Origin: Deltaproteobacteria bacterium
Lineage (GTDB): Bacteria; Desulfobacterota; Desulfuromonadia; Desulfuromonadales; JAAYDE01
Length of the DNA stretch: 64,000 nt
Assembly: GCA_016934985.1 (NCBI GenBank)
Contig: JAFGRU010000027.1
Location: 20,697 to 84,696 of the forward strand
Direction: 5' to 3'
This document shows positions 27,778-36,755 of this stretch, one piece after another (the stretch's first letter is position 1; every line of letters starts with the position of its first letter). The translations under genes were made by a program, and so were the position numbers. The notes beneath the pieces are model-generated. The model searched no databases and was not told the DNA's origin. It was given only the letters and a program-made list of their open reading frames with translations.

Positions 27778-29093
27778 TGACTGTATGTGAATCAAAGGGG
27801 CCGGACTTTGCCTCCCACGAGGAAATTGCCGGTAGGCAATTAATTCTTCTTCAGCGCCATTTATCTTATCTGCAACAGTTTTCTCCCTATTACAAAGAGT
27901 TGTTTCGCCGGCACCATTTTTCTCCTGAAGGTTTCCGGTCGCTTGCCGATCTGGCCAAATTGCCCCTGGTGGGCAAAGCTGATCTGACCGAGCATAACCG
28001 GGATTTCCTTGCAGTTTCGGAAGATGAAATCGTAGACATCTGCCAGACCTCGGGCACCACTGGAAACCCTGTCACCCTTTGGCAGACGGAAGCAGATCTG
28101 CAACGTCTTGCCCGTAACGAACAGTTGGCTTTTTCCATCGCCGCAATAAAAAAATCCGACCGGGTCCTTATCGGTGCGGCTCTCGACCGGGTTTTCATGG
28201 CGGGGCTTGCGTATTTCCTCGGGTTGCGGGAAATTGGCGCCACAGCGATCCGGGCAGGGTCCGGGCAGCCGGCCCTGGTGGCGGAATTGATTCGCCGGCA
28301 ACGGCCGAATGTGCTGGTCGGAGTGCCGAGTCTGCTTTTGGATCTGGCGCAATTTTTTGCTGAAAATGGGCAGAATCCTGGAGACCTTGGAGTCGAGAAA
28401 CTGATTTGTATCGGCGAACCGGTTCGGGATGACGCATTGAATCTTTCGTCCCTGGGTTTGCTCCTTGAGGAAAACTGGCGGGCAAAAGTGCTTGGAACTT
28501 ATGCCAGCACCGAGATGGCAACTTCTTTTGCCGATTGTACATATGGTTGCGGCGGGCATTTGCAGCCGGAGCTGATGGTGGTTGAGATTGTTGATGACCA
28601 AGGGCAGCCTGTTGCCGATGGGGAAGTGGGGGAGGTCGTAGCCACGCCGCTGGGTGTCGAGGGGACGCCGCTGCTTCGTTATCGTACGGGTGATGTCGCC
28701 CGTTTACACAGGGAAACTTGCCGTTGTGGCCGAAGAACGCCGCGATTGGGGCCTATCCTCGGGCGTCGGGCCCAGATGCTGAAATGCCGCGGAGCCACTT
28801 TTTTCCCAGCTGCGATCGGAAGTGCTTTGCAGGAAGTAAAAGGCGTTCAGGGGCATTATCTCGAGGTTTATTCTGATTTTAATCTTTCCGACCGGCTTCG
28901 GGTCATCGTTGGGTCCGGCGATACGGGCCTGAATGCGAAGGCTATTGCTGAGCGGATTGCGGCGAAAACCCGGATCAAGCCGGAAGTGATCCTGGTCGCT
29001 CCTGAAAAGGTCAGGGAAAAAACCATCAGGCCCGATCAGCGAAAGCCGGTCACCTTTTTTGATTTCCGGGATCGTCATTCTGAACAGGAATAA
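27777..29093 (+). CDS. AMP-dependent acyl/aryl ligase (ApeH/PaaK-like)
   Basis: 438 residues from ATG 27777, overlapping the acyltransferase stop. The adenylation core motif is CQTSGTTGNPVTLW near residue 85; GTYASTEMATSFADC and LLRYRTGDVARL follow, then a Cys-rich RETCRCGRRTPRLG zinc-type turn as in phenylacetate-CoA ligases. It probably activates the cinnamate- or coumarate-type acid made by the adjacent ammonia-lyase and loads it on ACP or CoA. That substrate link is inferred from neighbours. Confidence 0.85.
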   Translation: MTVCESKGPDFASHEEIAGRQLILLQRHLSYLQQFSPYYKELFRRHHFSPEGFRSLADLAKLPLVGKADLTEHNRDFLAVSEDEIVDICQTSGTTGNPVTLWQTEADLQRLARNEQLAFSIAAIKKSDRVLIGAALDRVFMAGLAYFLGLREIGATAIRAGSGQPALVAELIRRQRPNVLVGVPSLLLDLAQFFAENGQNPGDLGVEKLICIGEPVRDDALNLSSLGLLLEENWRAKVLGTYASTEMATSFADCTYGCGGHLQPELMVVEIVDDQGQPVADGEVGEVVATPLGVEGTPLLRYRTGDVARLHRETCRCGRRTPRLGPILGRRAQMLKCRGATFFPAAIGSALQEVKGVQGHYLEVYSDFNLSDRLRVIVGSGDTGLNAKAIAERIAAKTRIKPEVILVAPEKVREKTIRPDQRKPVTFFDFRDRHSEQE

Positions 29094-29094
29094 T

Positions 29095-30684
29095 ATGGCT
29101 GAAAAAGAAACGGTTGTTCTAAATGGATGTGATCTGACCATTGACGATATTGTAGCCATTGGTGTCGGTGACAAGCAGGTCGCCCTGGATCCGCAGGCTG
29201 TTGAACGTTGCCTGGCAAGTCGTCGCTTTCTCGAAGAGGAAATCGCCGCGAAAAGGGTTATTTACGGGGTCAACACCTCCTTTGGGCCCATGTGCAACAA
29301 GATCATTGATGATCAGCAGATAGAGGCTTTGCAGGTCAATCTGATCCGCAGTCATGCCGCCGGCCTTGGTGATCCCCTCAAGGACTACATTGCCATTGCT
29401 GTGATGGCCGTGCGTTTGAACACTCTTGTTAAAGGATTCAGCGGCGTACGGATCGAACTCCTTGAACATTTGCAGTGGCTTGTCAATCAGCGGGTTGCCG
29501 CCTATATCCCTGAGATAGGGAGTGTTGGTGCATCTGGAGACCTCGTTCACCTGGCCCATCTGGCTCTGGCCGTTATCGGAGAGGGTAAGCTTTATTATCG
29601 CGGTGAATTGCGTGATGCAGAAGCCGTTTATAATGAACTCGGGCGGGGGCCGATGATGCTGAGCTTCAAGGAAGGCATTGCCCTCATGAATGGGACCAGT
29701 GCGATGACGGCACTGGCGGCATTCGCTATTTTCGGGGCTCGGAAATTACTGAATATTGCTTGTTTGACCGGTGCATTTGCCATGGAAATCTTCGGAGGGA
29801 TAGACGATGCCTTCGATGAGGACCTTCATCTGGTCAAGCCGCATCAAGGTCAGGTGGCTGTGGCCAAGACGATTCGGAAGCTTTTCCAGGGCTCGGGGAA
29901 TATCACCCTGCGTTCCGAAATGCATGATTTGATACGCAAACAAAAGTCGGATGAACCGGTCTTTGAAACCAGTATCAATGTGCAGGATGTCTACTCGGTT
30001 CGGTGTACTCCGCAGGTCCTGGCGCCTGTCGCCGAATCGATTGGTCTGGCGGAGAAGGTTGTGGAGACCGAAGCCAATTCTTCCAATGACAACCCGATCG
30101 TTATTCCGGAAAAGAAAAAAATTATTCATGGAGGCAATTTTCACGGCCAGAGCATTGGTTTTATCATGGATACTCTCTGCATGGCTGTAACCACTTTATG
30201 CAATCTGTCGGAACGGCGTATCAACAAGTTCCTTGACCGGAATCTCAATGAAGGTTTGCCGGAATTTCTCATCCCCGGTCCCGTGGGTCTGACCATGGGT
30301 TTCATGGGGGCGCAGTACCTGGCGACATCAGCTACCGCCGAGAACCGTCAGTTGGCTAACCCCGTCAGTACCAATTCCATCAGTTGCAATGCTTCCAATC
30401 AGGATGTCGTCAGCATGGGAACGGTTGCGGCGAGAAAAGCCTTTAAATCTGTGAGCCTTGCCAAACATATTGTTACTCTGGAGATTCTTGCCGATTTGCA
30501 GGCCCTGGCGTTTCGAAATGCCGATAAGCTCGGGTACGCCACCGGAAAAATTTATCGGATTCTGAATCAGGATTTCTCCGTTTATGACAATCGGAGAATT
30601 TTTCATGACGATCTGGTGATTTTCCGGAAGCTTCTTTTCTCCAGTCAGCTGTTTGATGATTTGTCAATCTACTGGGATGAGTAA
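29095..30684 (+). CDS. Aromatic amino acid ammonia-lyase, tyrosine/phenylalanine type
   Basis: 529 residues from ATG 29095. It eliminates ammonia from an aromatic amino acid to give coumarate or cinnamate. The Ala146-Ser147-Gly148 triad (GSVGASGDLVHLAH) forms the MIO cofactor. Tyr57 (IYGVNTSFGPM), His87 (IRSHAAG), Asn199 and Gln297/Tyr300/Arg303 (QDVYSVRC) line the site. At the position where histidine ammonia-lyases have QEDHVSM it reads NQDVVSMG, like tyrosine and phenylalanine lyases and the flexirubin-cluster enzymes. This supports provision of an aryl starter unit. The gene is joined to the next by a 1-base overlap. Confidence 0.9.
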   Translation: MAEKETVVLNGCDLTIDDIVAIGVGDKQVALDPQAVERCLASRRFLEEEIAAKRVIYGVNTSFGPMCNKIIDDQQIEALQVNLIRSHAAGLGDPLKDYIAIAVMAVRLNTLVKGFSGVRIELLEHLQWLVNQRVAAYIPEIGSVGASGDLVHLAHLALAVIGEGKLYYRGELRDAEAVYNELGRGPMMLSFKEGIALMNGTSAMTALAAFAIFGARKLLNIACLTGAFAMEIFGGIDDAFDEDLHLVKPHQGQVAVAKTIRKLFQGSGNITLRSEMHDLIRKQKSDEPVFETSINVQDVYSVRCTPQVLAPVAESIGLAEKVVETEANSSNDNPIVIPEKKKIIHGGNFHGQSIGFIMDTLCMAVTTLCNLSERRINKFLDRNLNEGLPEFLIPGPVGLTMGFMGAQYLATSATAENRQLANPVSTNSISCNASNQDVVSMGTVAARKAFKSVSLAKHIVTLEILADLQALAFRNADKLGYATGKIYRILNQDFSVYDNRRIFHDDLVIFRKLLFSSQLFDDLSIYWDE

Positions 30685-31109
30685 TGTCGGAGTTGACCCT
30701 TCCAATGAATGCCGAAGAGCTGATGCCTCATCGCCTGCCGATGCGTCTCGTCGACCAGGTGTTTGAGGTTGAAGATGGCAAAGGAGTCATCAAGGCGCTT
30801 GTCCGGAGCGACTGCTTTCTGGTTGATGAGGCGGGCCGGTTGGAAGATAGTGCCCTGATCGAGCTTCTTGCTCAAAGCTTTGCAGCCTTGAAGGGTTATC
30901 GTGATCGCAGAGATGGAAAGCCGGTCCGGCAGGGTTTTCTAGTCGGAATCAAGAATTTTGCCCGGCTGAAGAGTGTGCAGGCCGGAGATCTTTTGCGGAT
31001 TGAAATATGTACAATTGCTGAGCTGAACGATTTCGCTGTCGCAGATGGGAAAATCTGGTGCGACAGCGAGCTGTTCGCCCATGGTGAAATCAAGGTTTGG
31101 ATAAAATAA
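30684..31109 (+). CDS. Hotdog-fold 3-hydroxyacyl-ACP dehydratase (ApeP-like)
   Basis: 141 residues, ATG overlapping the previous stop. The start LMPHRLPMRLVDQVFEV matches the LPHRxPM motif of the FabZ/ApeP family, with the catalytic His there and the second acidic residue in ALIELLAQSFA. The later GFLVGIKNFARL gives the central strand. It removes water from 3-hydroxyacyl-ACP to make conjugated double bonds. A second dehydratase lies at 34796, as in aryl polyene clusters. Confidence 0.82.
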   Translation: MSELTLPMNAEELMPHRLPMRLVDQVFEVEDGKGVIKALVRSDCFLVDEAGRLEDSALIELLAQSFAALKGYRDRRDGKPVRQGFLVGIKNFARLKSVQAGDLLRIEICTIAELNDFAVADGKIWCDSELFAHGEIKVWIK

Positions 31110-31111
31110 AA

Positions 31112-31756
31112 ATGTTGAAGACCAGCTTGTCAGCCGCAATATCCTTGATTTTGTTTATGGTTGCTCCGGCGCTTTGTTGTGCGGAATCAACGGACCTGAA
31201 ATCGTTGCTGAATGAGTTGAAGATTGCTTCTGCCCAAACCCGGACTCTTTCAAGCCGGTTTGTTCAGGAAAAAAATCTGGCGATTTTTTCGGAAAAGCTG
31301 CTTTCACAGGGCCGTTTCGTTTTTCAAAGTCCCGACAGCCTTCGCTGGGAGCTGTTGACTCCCGTGGCTAGCGGTTTTGTCCTGCGTGGTTCGCGAGGTG
31401 AACGTTGGAATAGCCTCAACCGGGAGTTGGAGCGTTTTTCCGTGAAAGACAACCCCATCATGGGCATTGTCGCCCAGCAGCTTCTGGCCTGGGCGCGGGT
31501 TGATCTTGACTGGCTGGAAAAACGCTATCATATGGAGTTGATAACTCTTAATCCGGCAAGGTTGCGTCTGATGCCCCTGGACCCTGGAGAGGCCGGTTTC
31601 ATCGACTATTTACAAATTCTGTTTGCCGATAATCGCCGCCATGTCGACGAGGTGTTGCTGATGGAAAAGGGAGGAGACAGCACCCTGCTTCGCTTTACCG
31701 ATGTTCAGCTCAACATCGAGCTGCCTGAAAATATCTTTTCTCCGCCGGAATTCTGA
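31112..31756 (+). CDS. LolA-like periplasmic outer-membrane carrier protein (ApeL-like)
   Basis: 214 residues from ATG 31112, two bases after the dehydratase stop. A signal peptide (KTSLSAAISLILFMVAPALCCA) precedes LKSLLNELKIASAQTRTLSS, then the LolA-type pattern SRFVQEKNLAIFSEKLLSQG and FQSPDSLRWELLTP. LolA-like proteins ferry lipidated cargo across the periplasm. Placed directly upstream of the MMPL exporter it matches the ApeL-ApeM pair and probably receives the lipid-linked product. Confidence 0.85.
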   Translation: MLKTSLSAAISLILFMVAPALCCAESTDLKSLLNELKIASAQTRTLSSRFVQEKNLAIFSEKLLSQGRFVFQSPDSLRWELLTPVASGFVLRGSRGERWNSLNRELERFSVKDNPIMGIVAQQLLAWARVDLDWLEKRYHMELITLNPARLRLMPLDPGEAGFIDYLQILFADNRRHVDEVLLMEKGGDSTLLRFTDVQLNIELPENIFSPPEF

Positions 31757-34128
31757 TGAAGCTGTTTGCTGCCTGCTATACCGGGTTGCAGAAGCGACGA
31801 CGATGGTTGGTTCTGTTATTGTTGCTGCTTGCAGTCGGAAGCGTCTGGAATTTGTCGCGACTCAAAATTGAAGAAAGTATCGTTGCGATGCTGCCGGATG
31901 GGAAATCCCGGGCGGCTAAAGATTTTGAGTTATTGACCAAGGCCCCATTTGCCCGAAAACTGATCATTCATCTTCGAGCTGCTCCCGGGGCCGGAGTTGA
32001 AGGACTACTGGCCGCTACTGATCGGCTTCGGGCTTCACTGCCAGGCGAATTATTCAGCAATCCTGTCAGTGGCCCGAAAGATATGGGGACCTCCGCGCTC
32101 ATGAGTGAGTTGGGAGATTATATGCCATTGTTGCTGGACAGAAAAGAACTCCAGCAGATCGCAGACCAGTTGAATCCAGAGAGTGTCGATGCCAGCCTTG
32201 CCGCGGACGTGACTCAGCTTCTTCAGCCGCAGGGCATTGCTCTAAAAAATAAAATCCGACGTGATCCCCTTGATTTGCAGCGCTTTGCCCTGCAAAAGCT
32301 GCGTTTTTTGAATCCCTTCCCTGGCATAAGGGTCGATAAAGGCCATTTTCTCAGCAGGGACGGGCGAAGCAGTCTGATCCTGGCCGATACTCCGGTATTG
32401 ATGACCGATGCGGCCGGCGGCAGGAAGCTGCTGGATGCTTTCCACCGCGCCCAAGGGCAGCTGCCTGCAGGAATCAGCGCTGAGTTGCTTAGCGGTCATC
32501 CGTATACGGTGGCCAATGCCGAAACGATTCAGGGCGATCTGCGGGTGGTTCTGCTGGCATCCGCCGTCGGTATTCTCGTGGTGTTTGTGGTCTTTCTGCG
32601 CAGCCTGAGGGCTCTGCCGGTTTTTCTGCTGCCTTTGTTCAGTATGGCAGCCGCTTTGGTGATGGTGTCTCTGTGGTTTGACAAGCTTTCCGGAATTACC
32701 ATCGGTTTCGGGGCGGTGCTGCTGGGCATAACCATTGATTTTGGCTTGCATGTTTATTTTGCCCTTCAGCTTGGCGATAATTCCCGTCCCCAGCTTCTGC
32801 AGGCGGTTTCACGACCGGTTTTGTTCGGTGGTTTGACCACCCTGGCGGCTTTTTCCGTTCTGTTGCGTTCGGAATTGCCGGGCCAAAGGCAGTTGGCGGT
32901 TTTTGCCATAGCCGGAATCACGGCTGCCCTGTTGCTGGCGTTGCTGGTTCTCCCCCACTTTATCGGCAAAAGGGAAGAGAACACCGGCTTGGGGAGGGCG
33001 AACAACCCCGCCTCGCTCTATACCCGCAGGCCGGGGTTGCGTTGGTTCGTGCTGTTGTCCTGGGTCGGCATTGCCGGATTTTGCGCTTTTGCGGCGCAAG
33101 GACTTAGGATCAATGGGGAATTGCGTCAGCTTGGTTATATGCCGCAAGAGTTGCAGAAAGCCGAAAAAAGACTGGCCGAAGTCTGGGGGGGTGGACGCAA
33201 CCGGGCGCTGGTCTTTGCCTCAGCCGCTGATTTGGATATGGCCCTGCAACGCAATGAGCAGGTGTGGCAAAGTCTCGTTGAGCATAAAGTTCAGGATGAA
33301 TCGGTCAGCCTTGCTCCGTTGCTTGCCTCCAGGCAGACAAAGCGGCAAAGGGTTGATGACTGGCAAGTTTTCTGGCGTGAGCGGCGTGAAACCACAGAGG
33401 ATCTGATACGTGCCGGTGGGCAAAAGTACGGTTTTTCATCAGATGCGTTTTCCCCCTTTTTTTCAGGCCTGGATAACCCTCCGAAGGACCTCGACATTGA
33501 GACTTTGCAACGCTGGGGGCTGGGGAGGTTGTTGGACAATCTGCTGCTGAAGGACAATAACAGCTATCAGCTGGTGAGCCTTGTTCCCGATCGACCGGAA
33601 CTGATCAGCCGTCTTGAATCTGAGCTGGCAACTTTGCCGGGCGTGACCCTGGTTTCCCAGACCCGCTTCGGTAAAGAGCTCAGCAGGGAAATTGGTATTG
33701 ATTTCAGCCGTTTCATTATTTTTGCCGGACTTGGCGTGGTGCTTCTGTTGCTGGTCCTTTTCCGGCGCCTGCCGGAAGTTTTTCTGGCTTTGCTGCCGGT
33801 TGTCACCGGGTTGGTGGTCATGTTCGGTGCCATGACCTGGATGGGGCTCGAATTGAATCTGTTCAACGGCGTGGCTTCCATCCTGATTATCGGTTTAGGG
33901 GTCGATTACGGTATTTTTATGGTTTGTCATGACCGGCATAAGGAATATCTGGCTTCGTCCCGGGCCATTATTGTATCCGGTCTGACCACGCTGGTTGGTT
34001 TCGGGGCCCTGGTGCTTGCCAGGCATCCGGCCCTGCATTCCATCGGCCTGACGGTATTGCTGGGTATCAGTGCTTCAGTACCGACAGCGGTGCTCGTTAT
34101 CCCTGCGTTTCAGAAGAAAGCCGGCTGA
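31756..34128 (+). CDS. MMPL/RND-superfamily exporter (ApeM-like)
   Basis: 790 residues with two similar halves. Each half has one N-terminal membrane helix, a large periplasmic domain, then about five membrane helices (first block residues about 255-400, for example VVLLASAVGILVVFVVFL; second block about 650-785, for example RFIIFAGLGVVLLLLVLF). Acidic residues in ITIDFGLHVYF and LGVDYGIFMVCH are in the expected proton-relay helices. The family exports lipids and polyketides from the inner membrane. It overlaps the LolA-like gene by 1 base. Confidence 0.9.
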   Translation: MKLFAACYTGLQKRRRWLVLLLLLLAVGSVWNLSRLKIEESIVAMLPDGKSRAAKDFELLTKAPFARKLIIHLRAAPGAGVEGLLAATDRLRASLPGELFSNPVSGPKDMGTSALMSELGDYMPLLLDRKELQQIADQLNPESVDASLAADVTQLLQPQGIALKNKIRRDPLDLQRFALQKLRFLNPFPGIRVDKGHFLSRDGRSSLILADTPVLMTDAAGGRKLLDAFHRAQGQLPAGISAELLSGHPYTVANAETIQGDLRVVLLASAVGILVVFVVFLRSLRALPVFLLPLFSMAAALVMVSLWFDKLSGITIGFGAVLLGITIDFGLHVYFALQLGDNSRPQLLQAVSRPVLFGGLTTLAAFSVLLRSELPGQRQLAVFAIAGITAALLLALLVLPHFIGKREENTGLGRANNPASLYTRRPGLRWFVLLSWVGIAGFCAFAAQGLRINGELRQLGYMPQELQKAEKRLAEVWGGGRNRALVFASAADLDMALQRNEQVWQSLVEHKVQDESVSLAPLLASRQTKRQRVDDWQVFWRERRETTEDLIRAGGQKYGFSSDAFSPFFSGLDNPPKDLDIETLQRWGLGRLLDNLLLKDNNSYQLVSLVPDRPELISRLESELATLPGVTLVSQTRFGKELSREIGIDFSRFIIFAGLGVVLLLLVLFRRLPEVFLALLPVVTGLVVMFGAMTWMGLELNLFNGVASILIIGLGVDYGIFMVCHDRHKEYLASSRAIIVSGLTTLVGFGALVLARHPALHSIGLTVLLGISASVPTAVLVIPAFQKKAG

Positions 34129-34130
34129 CG

Positions 34131-34799
34131 ATGGGCAACCTTGTTTTTTTATTACTGACGCTTATTGCACTTCAGGGCTGTGTCCTGACGACGCCGCCTC
34201 TGAAGCTGGAAGAAAATTGCCGGACCGCTTTCCCTGGGCCGGAATTGGCCGAAAACCAGTGGCTGGCGCAGGATAAAACCTGGCGGCTTCGGCAGGCGGC
34301 ATTGCTGGAGATCGGACCCAGGGAAATCCCTCTGGAGGGATTTCTGAGGCTTGATCTCAAAAACCGGGAGGCCCGCCTGGTGGCGATGAATGAACTGGGG
34401 CTTGTGCTGTTTGACCTGCAGGTCAGCATTTCAGATGAAAAATTGCAGCGGGTGGTCCCGCAGCTTCGAAAAAGGAAAGAACTGGCCAAGGGGATAGGAC
34501 AGAGCTTACGGCGGATATTCCTCCTGCCGCGACCCCGGCCCGGCGATCAGTTGGAGAATTTTGCCAACAGCCAAAGGCTTTGGCGATCAGTTCCAGATGG
34601 ACGGCTGCAGTTCGTTTTTGACTGTTCAGGTGATTTGCGGGAAACCCGGAAGAAGACCAACTCGGAAAACTGGCGCGTCTTATATGACAGCTACCGGTTG
34701 ATGGAAAATTCGCGGCTTCCCATGAAAATTGTGATGAATGATTATCGACGCAACGTCAAACTGTCAATCTGGTTACATGAGGCGAAAACGGAATTATGA
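34131..34799 (+). CDS. DUF3261 lipoprotein (ApeN-like)
   Basis: 222 residues starting 2 bases after the exporter stop. The signal sequence ends in the lipobox LQGC (Cys about 17), so it is a lipoprotein. The remainder is a beta-rich domain with no enzyme motifs (RQAALLEIGPREIPLEGFL, LVLFDLQVS). DUF3261 lipoproteins accompany the LolA-like/MMPL pair in aryl polyene clusters and are believed to help outer-membrane placement. It overlaps the next gene by 4 bases. Confidence 0.85.
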   Translation: MGNLVFLLLTLIALQGCVLTTPPLKLEENCRTAFPGPELAENQWLAQDKTWRLRQAALLEIGPREIPLEGFLRLDLKNREARLVAMNELGLVLFDLQVSISDEKLQRVVPQLRKRKELAKGIGQSLRRIFLLPRPRPGDQLENFANSQRLWRSVPDGRLQFVFDCSGDLRETRKKTNSENWRVLYDSYRLMENSRLPMKIVMNDYRRNVKLSIWLHEAKTEL

Positions 34800-35170
34800 A
34801 CAGCATGCGTGAAGCCATCATCCGTGGAACTCTCAGCGGGCCTTCTGTGACTGCCGAAAGTGGCGAACAATGCTTTTGTTTCGACCACTCGTTTATAGGA
34901 TTTGACGGCCATTTCCCGGGGTATCCGATTTTGCCGGCGATTCTGCAGACGCTCATGGCACAGATTCTGGCTGAGGAGGTTGTCGGGGCGCCACTTCAAC
35001 TGGTTGCCCTGAAACGGGCTAAATTCACCCGGCAATTGCGGCCAGGGGAAAAAATCAAGGTCAGGTTGAGTTGCCGGAAAGAGGGTATGGAGCTGCATTG
35101 TCCGGTGCAACTGTTGGTTGCTGATGAAACCGCTTCCAGTTTTACCCTGGTTTTTGGAGAAGCAGAATGA
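34796..35170 (+). CDS. FabZ/FabA-type hotdog dehydratase (ApeI-like)
   Basis: 124 residues. The pattern FDGHFPGYPILPAILQTLM contains the GHFPxxPxxP loop with the catalytic His, and the long helix follows (AQILAEEVVGA). LVALKRAKFTRQLRPGEKI is the typical next strand pair. This is the second 3-hydroxyacyl-ACP dehydratase of the cluster. It overlaps genes on both sides by 4 bases, arguing for strict co-translation. Confidence 0.85.
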   Translation: MNSMREAIIRGTLSGPSVTAESGEQCFCFDHSFIGFDGHFPGYPILPAILQTLMAQILAEEVVGAPLQLVALKRAKFTRQLRPGEKIKVRLSCRKEGMELHCPVQLLVADETASSFTLVFGEAE

Positions 35171-35628
35171 GAAAACCGTATTTCCGAATTCAGGAGGGTG
35201 TACCACAGCCTTTGCGCTGCACGGTTGAACGGGTTGTCCGCTTCGAGGAGGTCGATGCGCTTGGTATTGTCTGGCACGGTCGTTACCCCAGTTATTTCGA
35301 AGACGGGCGGGTGCTGCTTGGAGAAAAATACGGCCTTGGTTATATGGATTTCTACCATCAGGGCGTAGTGACGCCGATCAAGCAGATGCATATCGATTAT
35401 AATTTGCCATTGCGATTCGGTGATCCATTTACCATTGAGGCGATCCTGCACTGGACGGATGCGACCCGGCTTAACCATGAGTTTATTCTGCGCAATGCTG
35501 CCGGGGAAATTACCACTACCGGTTATTCGGTGCAACTCCTGATGGATCAACAGCAGAATGTACTTGTGGTGGCGCCACCGTTTTTCGAGGATTTCCGCCA
35601 GCGCTGGCAAGCCGGGGATCTGTCATGA
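35167..35628 (+). CDS. 4HBT/YbgC-type acyl thioesterase (ApeK-like)
   Basis: 153 residues. The catalytic Asp of the 4-hydroxybenzoyl-CoA thioesterase family lies in FEEVDALGIVWHGRYPSYF near residue 25, followed by the helix YFEDGRVLLGEKYGLGYMDF. PIKQMHIDYNLPLRFGDP is the central strand. It likely hydrolyses stalled or finished acyl-ACP/CoA thioesters. Overlaps of 4 bases link it to the dehydratase and to the next ketosynthase. Confidence 0.87.
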   Translation: MRKPYFRIQEGVPQPLRCTVERVVRFEEVDALGIVWHGRYPSYFEDGRVLLGEKYGLGYMDFYHQGVVTPIKQMHIDYNLPLRFGDPFTIEAILHWTDATRLNHEFILRNAAGEITTTGYSVQLLMDQQQNVLVVAPPFFEDFRQRWQAGDLS

Positions 35629-36755
35629 GCCGCGTGGTTTTAACCCGGATCGCGACGGTCACTGCCCTTGGGGATGGCCTTGGAACGCTTTGGCAGGGCT
35701 TGCTGGCCGGGCAAAGCGGCATTGCGCCAATCAAGCGATTTGACTGCAACAATTACCTGTCCGGTCTGGGGGCCTGCATCGATGGACTGGCAACGCCAAC
35801 CGAGGGTTCTCTGCTGGATGCCGTTCTTGACCGGGTTGTCAATGAGATGGGGGAGGTGCCCCCTGATTGCCGCCTGCTGGTCGCTTCAACCAAGGGTGAA
35901 ATTGATCGCCTCGAAAATGCCTGCAGACGTGGAGAAAAAATCCCTCAGGCAGTGCTGTTCGAGCCGCTGCTGGAGAAGATCGCCCGGCGTTTCAAGCTGT
36001 CCGGCCGGGGTATGAACATAAACGCCGCCTGTGCGTCCTCGACCATTGCCCTGATAAAGGGGGCATCGTTGATTTCAGGAGGTCATGCTGAAATGGTGCT
36101 GGTTTTAGGCCTCGATATCCTGAGCGAGTTTGTCTTTTCCGGTTTTTCAGCTTTACAGGCGCTTTCGCCCGATGCCTGCCGCCCTTTTGATTGCCACCGC
36201 AACGGGCTGACTCTGGGAGAGGCCGGTGTCGCACTTTTGCTGATGAGCGAGGAACGGGCCAGGCAGAGCGGTGAAATACCGATGGCGTTTGTTGCGGGCT
36301 GGGGAGCGGCTAATGATGCACATCACGTCACAGCTCCTGCCCGTGATGCCAATGGCCTGATTTTATCCATTCGGCAGGCTTTGAAAAAGGCGGATGTCGG
36401 GGTGGACAGGGTCGCTGCCATCAATGCCCATGGCACCGGAACGGTCTATAACGACGCAATGGAACTGAAGGCTTTCAAGGCAATCTTTGGCAACGGGCTG
36501 CCTCCTGTTCACGGGGTCAAGGGCAGCCTGGGGCATTGCCTGGGCGCTTCAGGAGGGGTCGAGATCGGGATCGCGTGCCGGGCTTTACAGGAACAGAAAA
36601 TTCCCGGCACGATTGGCTGCTGGGAAGCGGAAGACGAAGCGCAGGGCATGATCGGCGCTTCGGCGCAGTCCATCGATGGCGAATACCTGCTCTGCTGCAA
36701 CTCGGGTTTTGGCGGGGTCAACGGTGCGGTGCTACTGCGGAAAGGGGATTCATGA
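35625..36755 (+). CDS. Beta-ketoacyl-ACP synthase (active, ApeO-like)
   Basis: 376 residues, a little shorter than FabF. Triad present: Cys136 (NAACASSTIA), His269 (NAHGTGTVYND) and His304 (KGSLGHCLGASG, Lys299). The N-terminal third is compact. It overlaps the thioesterase and the Cys-less partner at 36752 by 4 bases each. In aryl polyene systems ApeO works with a chain-length-factor-like subunit; the same pairing is suggested by the overlap here. Confidence 0.88.
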   Translation: MSRVVLTRIATVTALGDGLGTLWQGLLAGQSGIAPIKRFDCNNYLSGLGACIDGLATPTEGSLLDAVLDRVVNEMGEVPPDCRLLVASTKGEIDRLENACRRGEKIPQAVLFEPLLEKIARRFKLSGRGMNINAACASSTIALIKGASLISGGHAEMVLVLGLDILSEFVFSGFSALQALSPDACRPFDCHRNGLTLGEAGVALLLMSEERARQSGEIPMAFVAGWGAANDAHHVTAPARDANGLILSIRQALKKADVGVDRVAAINAHGTGTVYNDAMELKAFKAIFGNGLPPVHGVKGSLGHCLGASGGVEIGIACRALQEQKIPGTIGCWEAEDEAQGMIGASAQSIDGEYLLCCNSGFGGVNGAVLLRKGDS

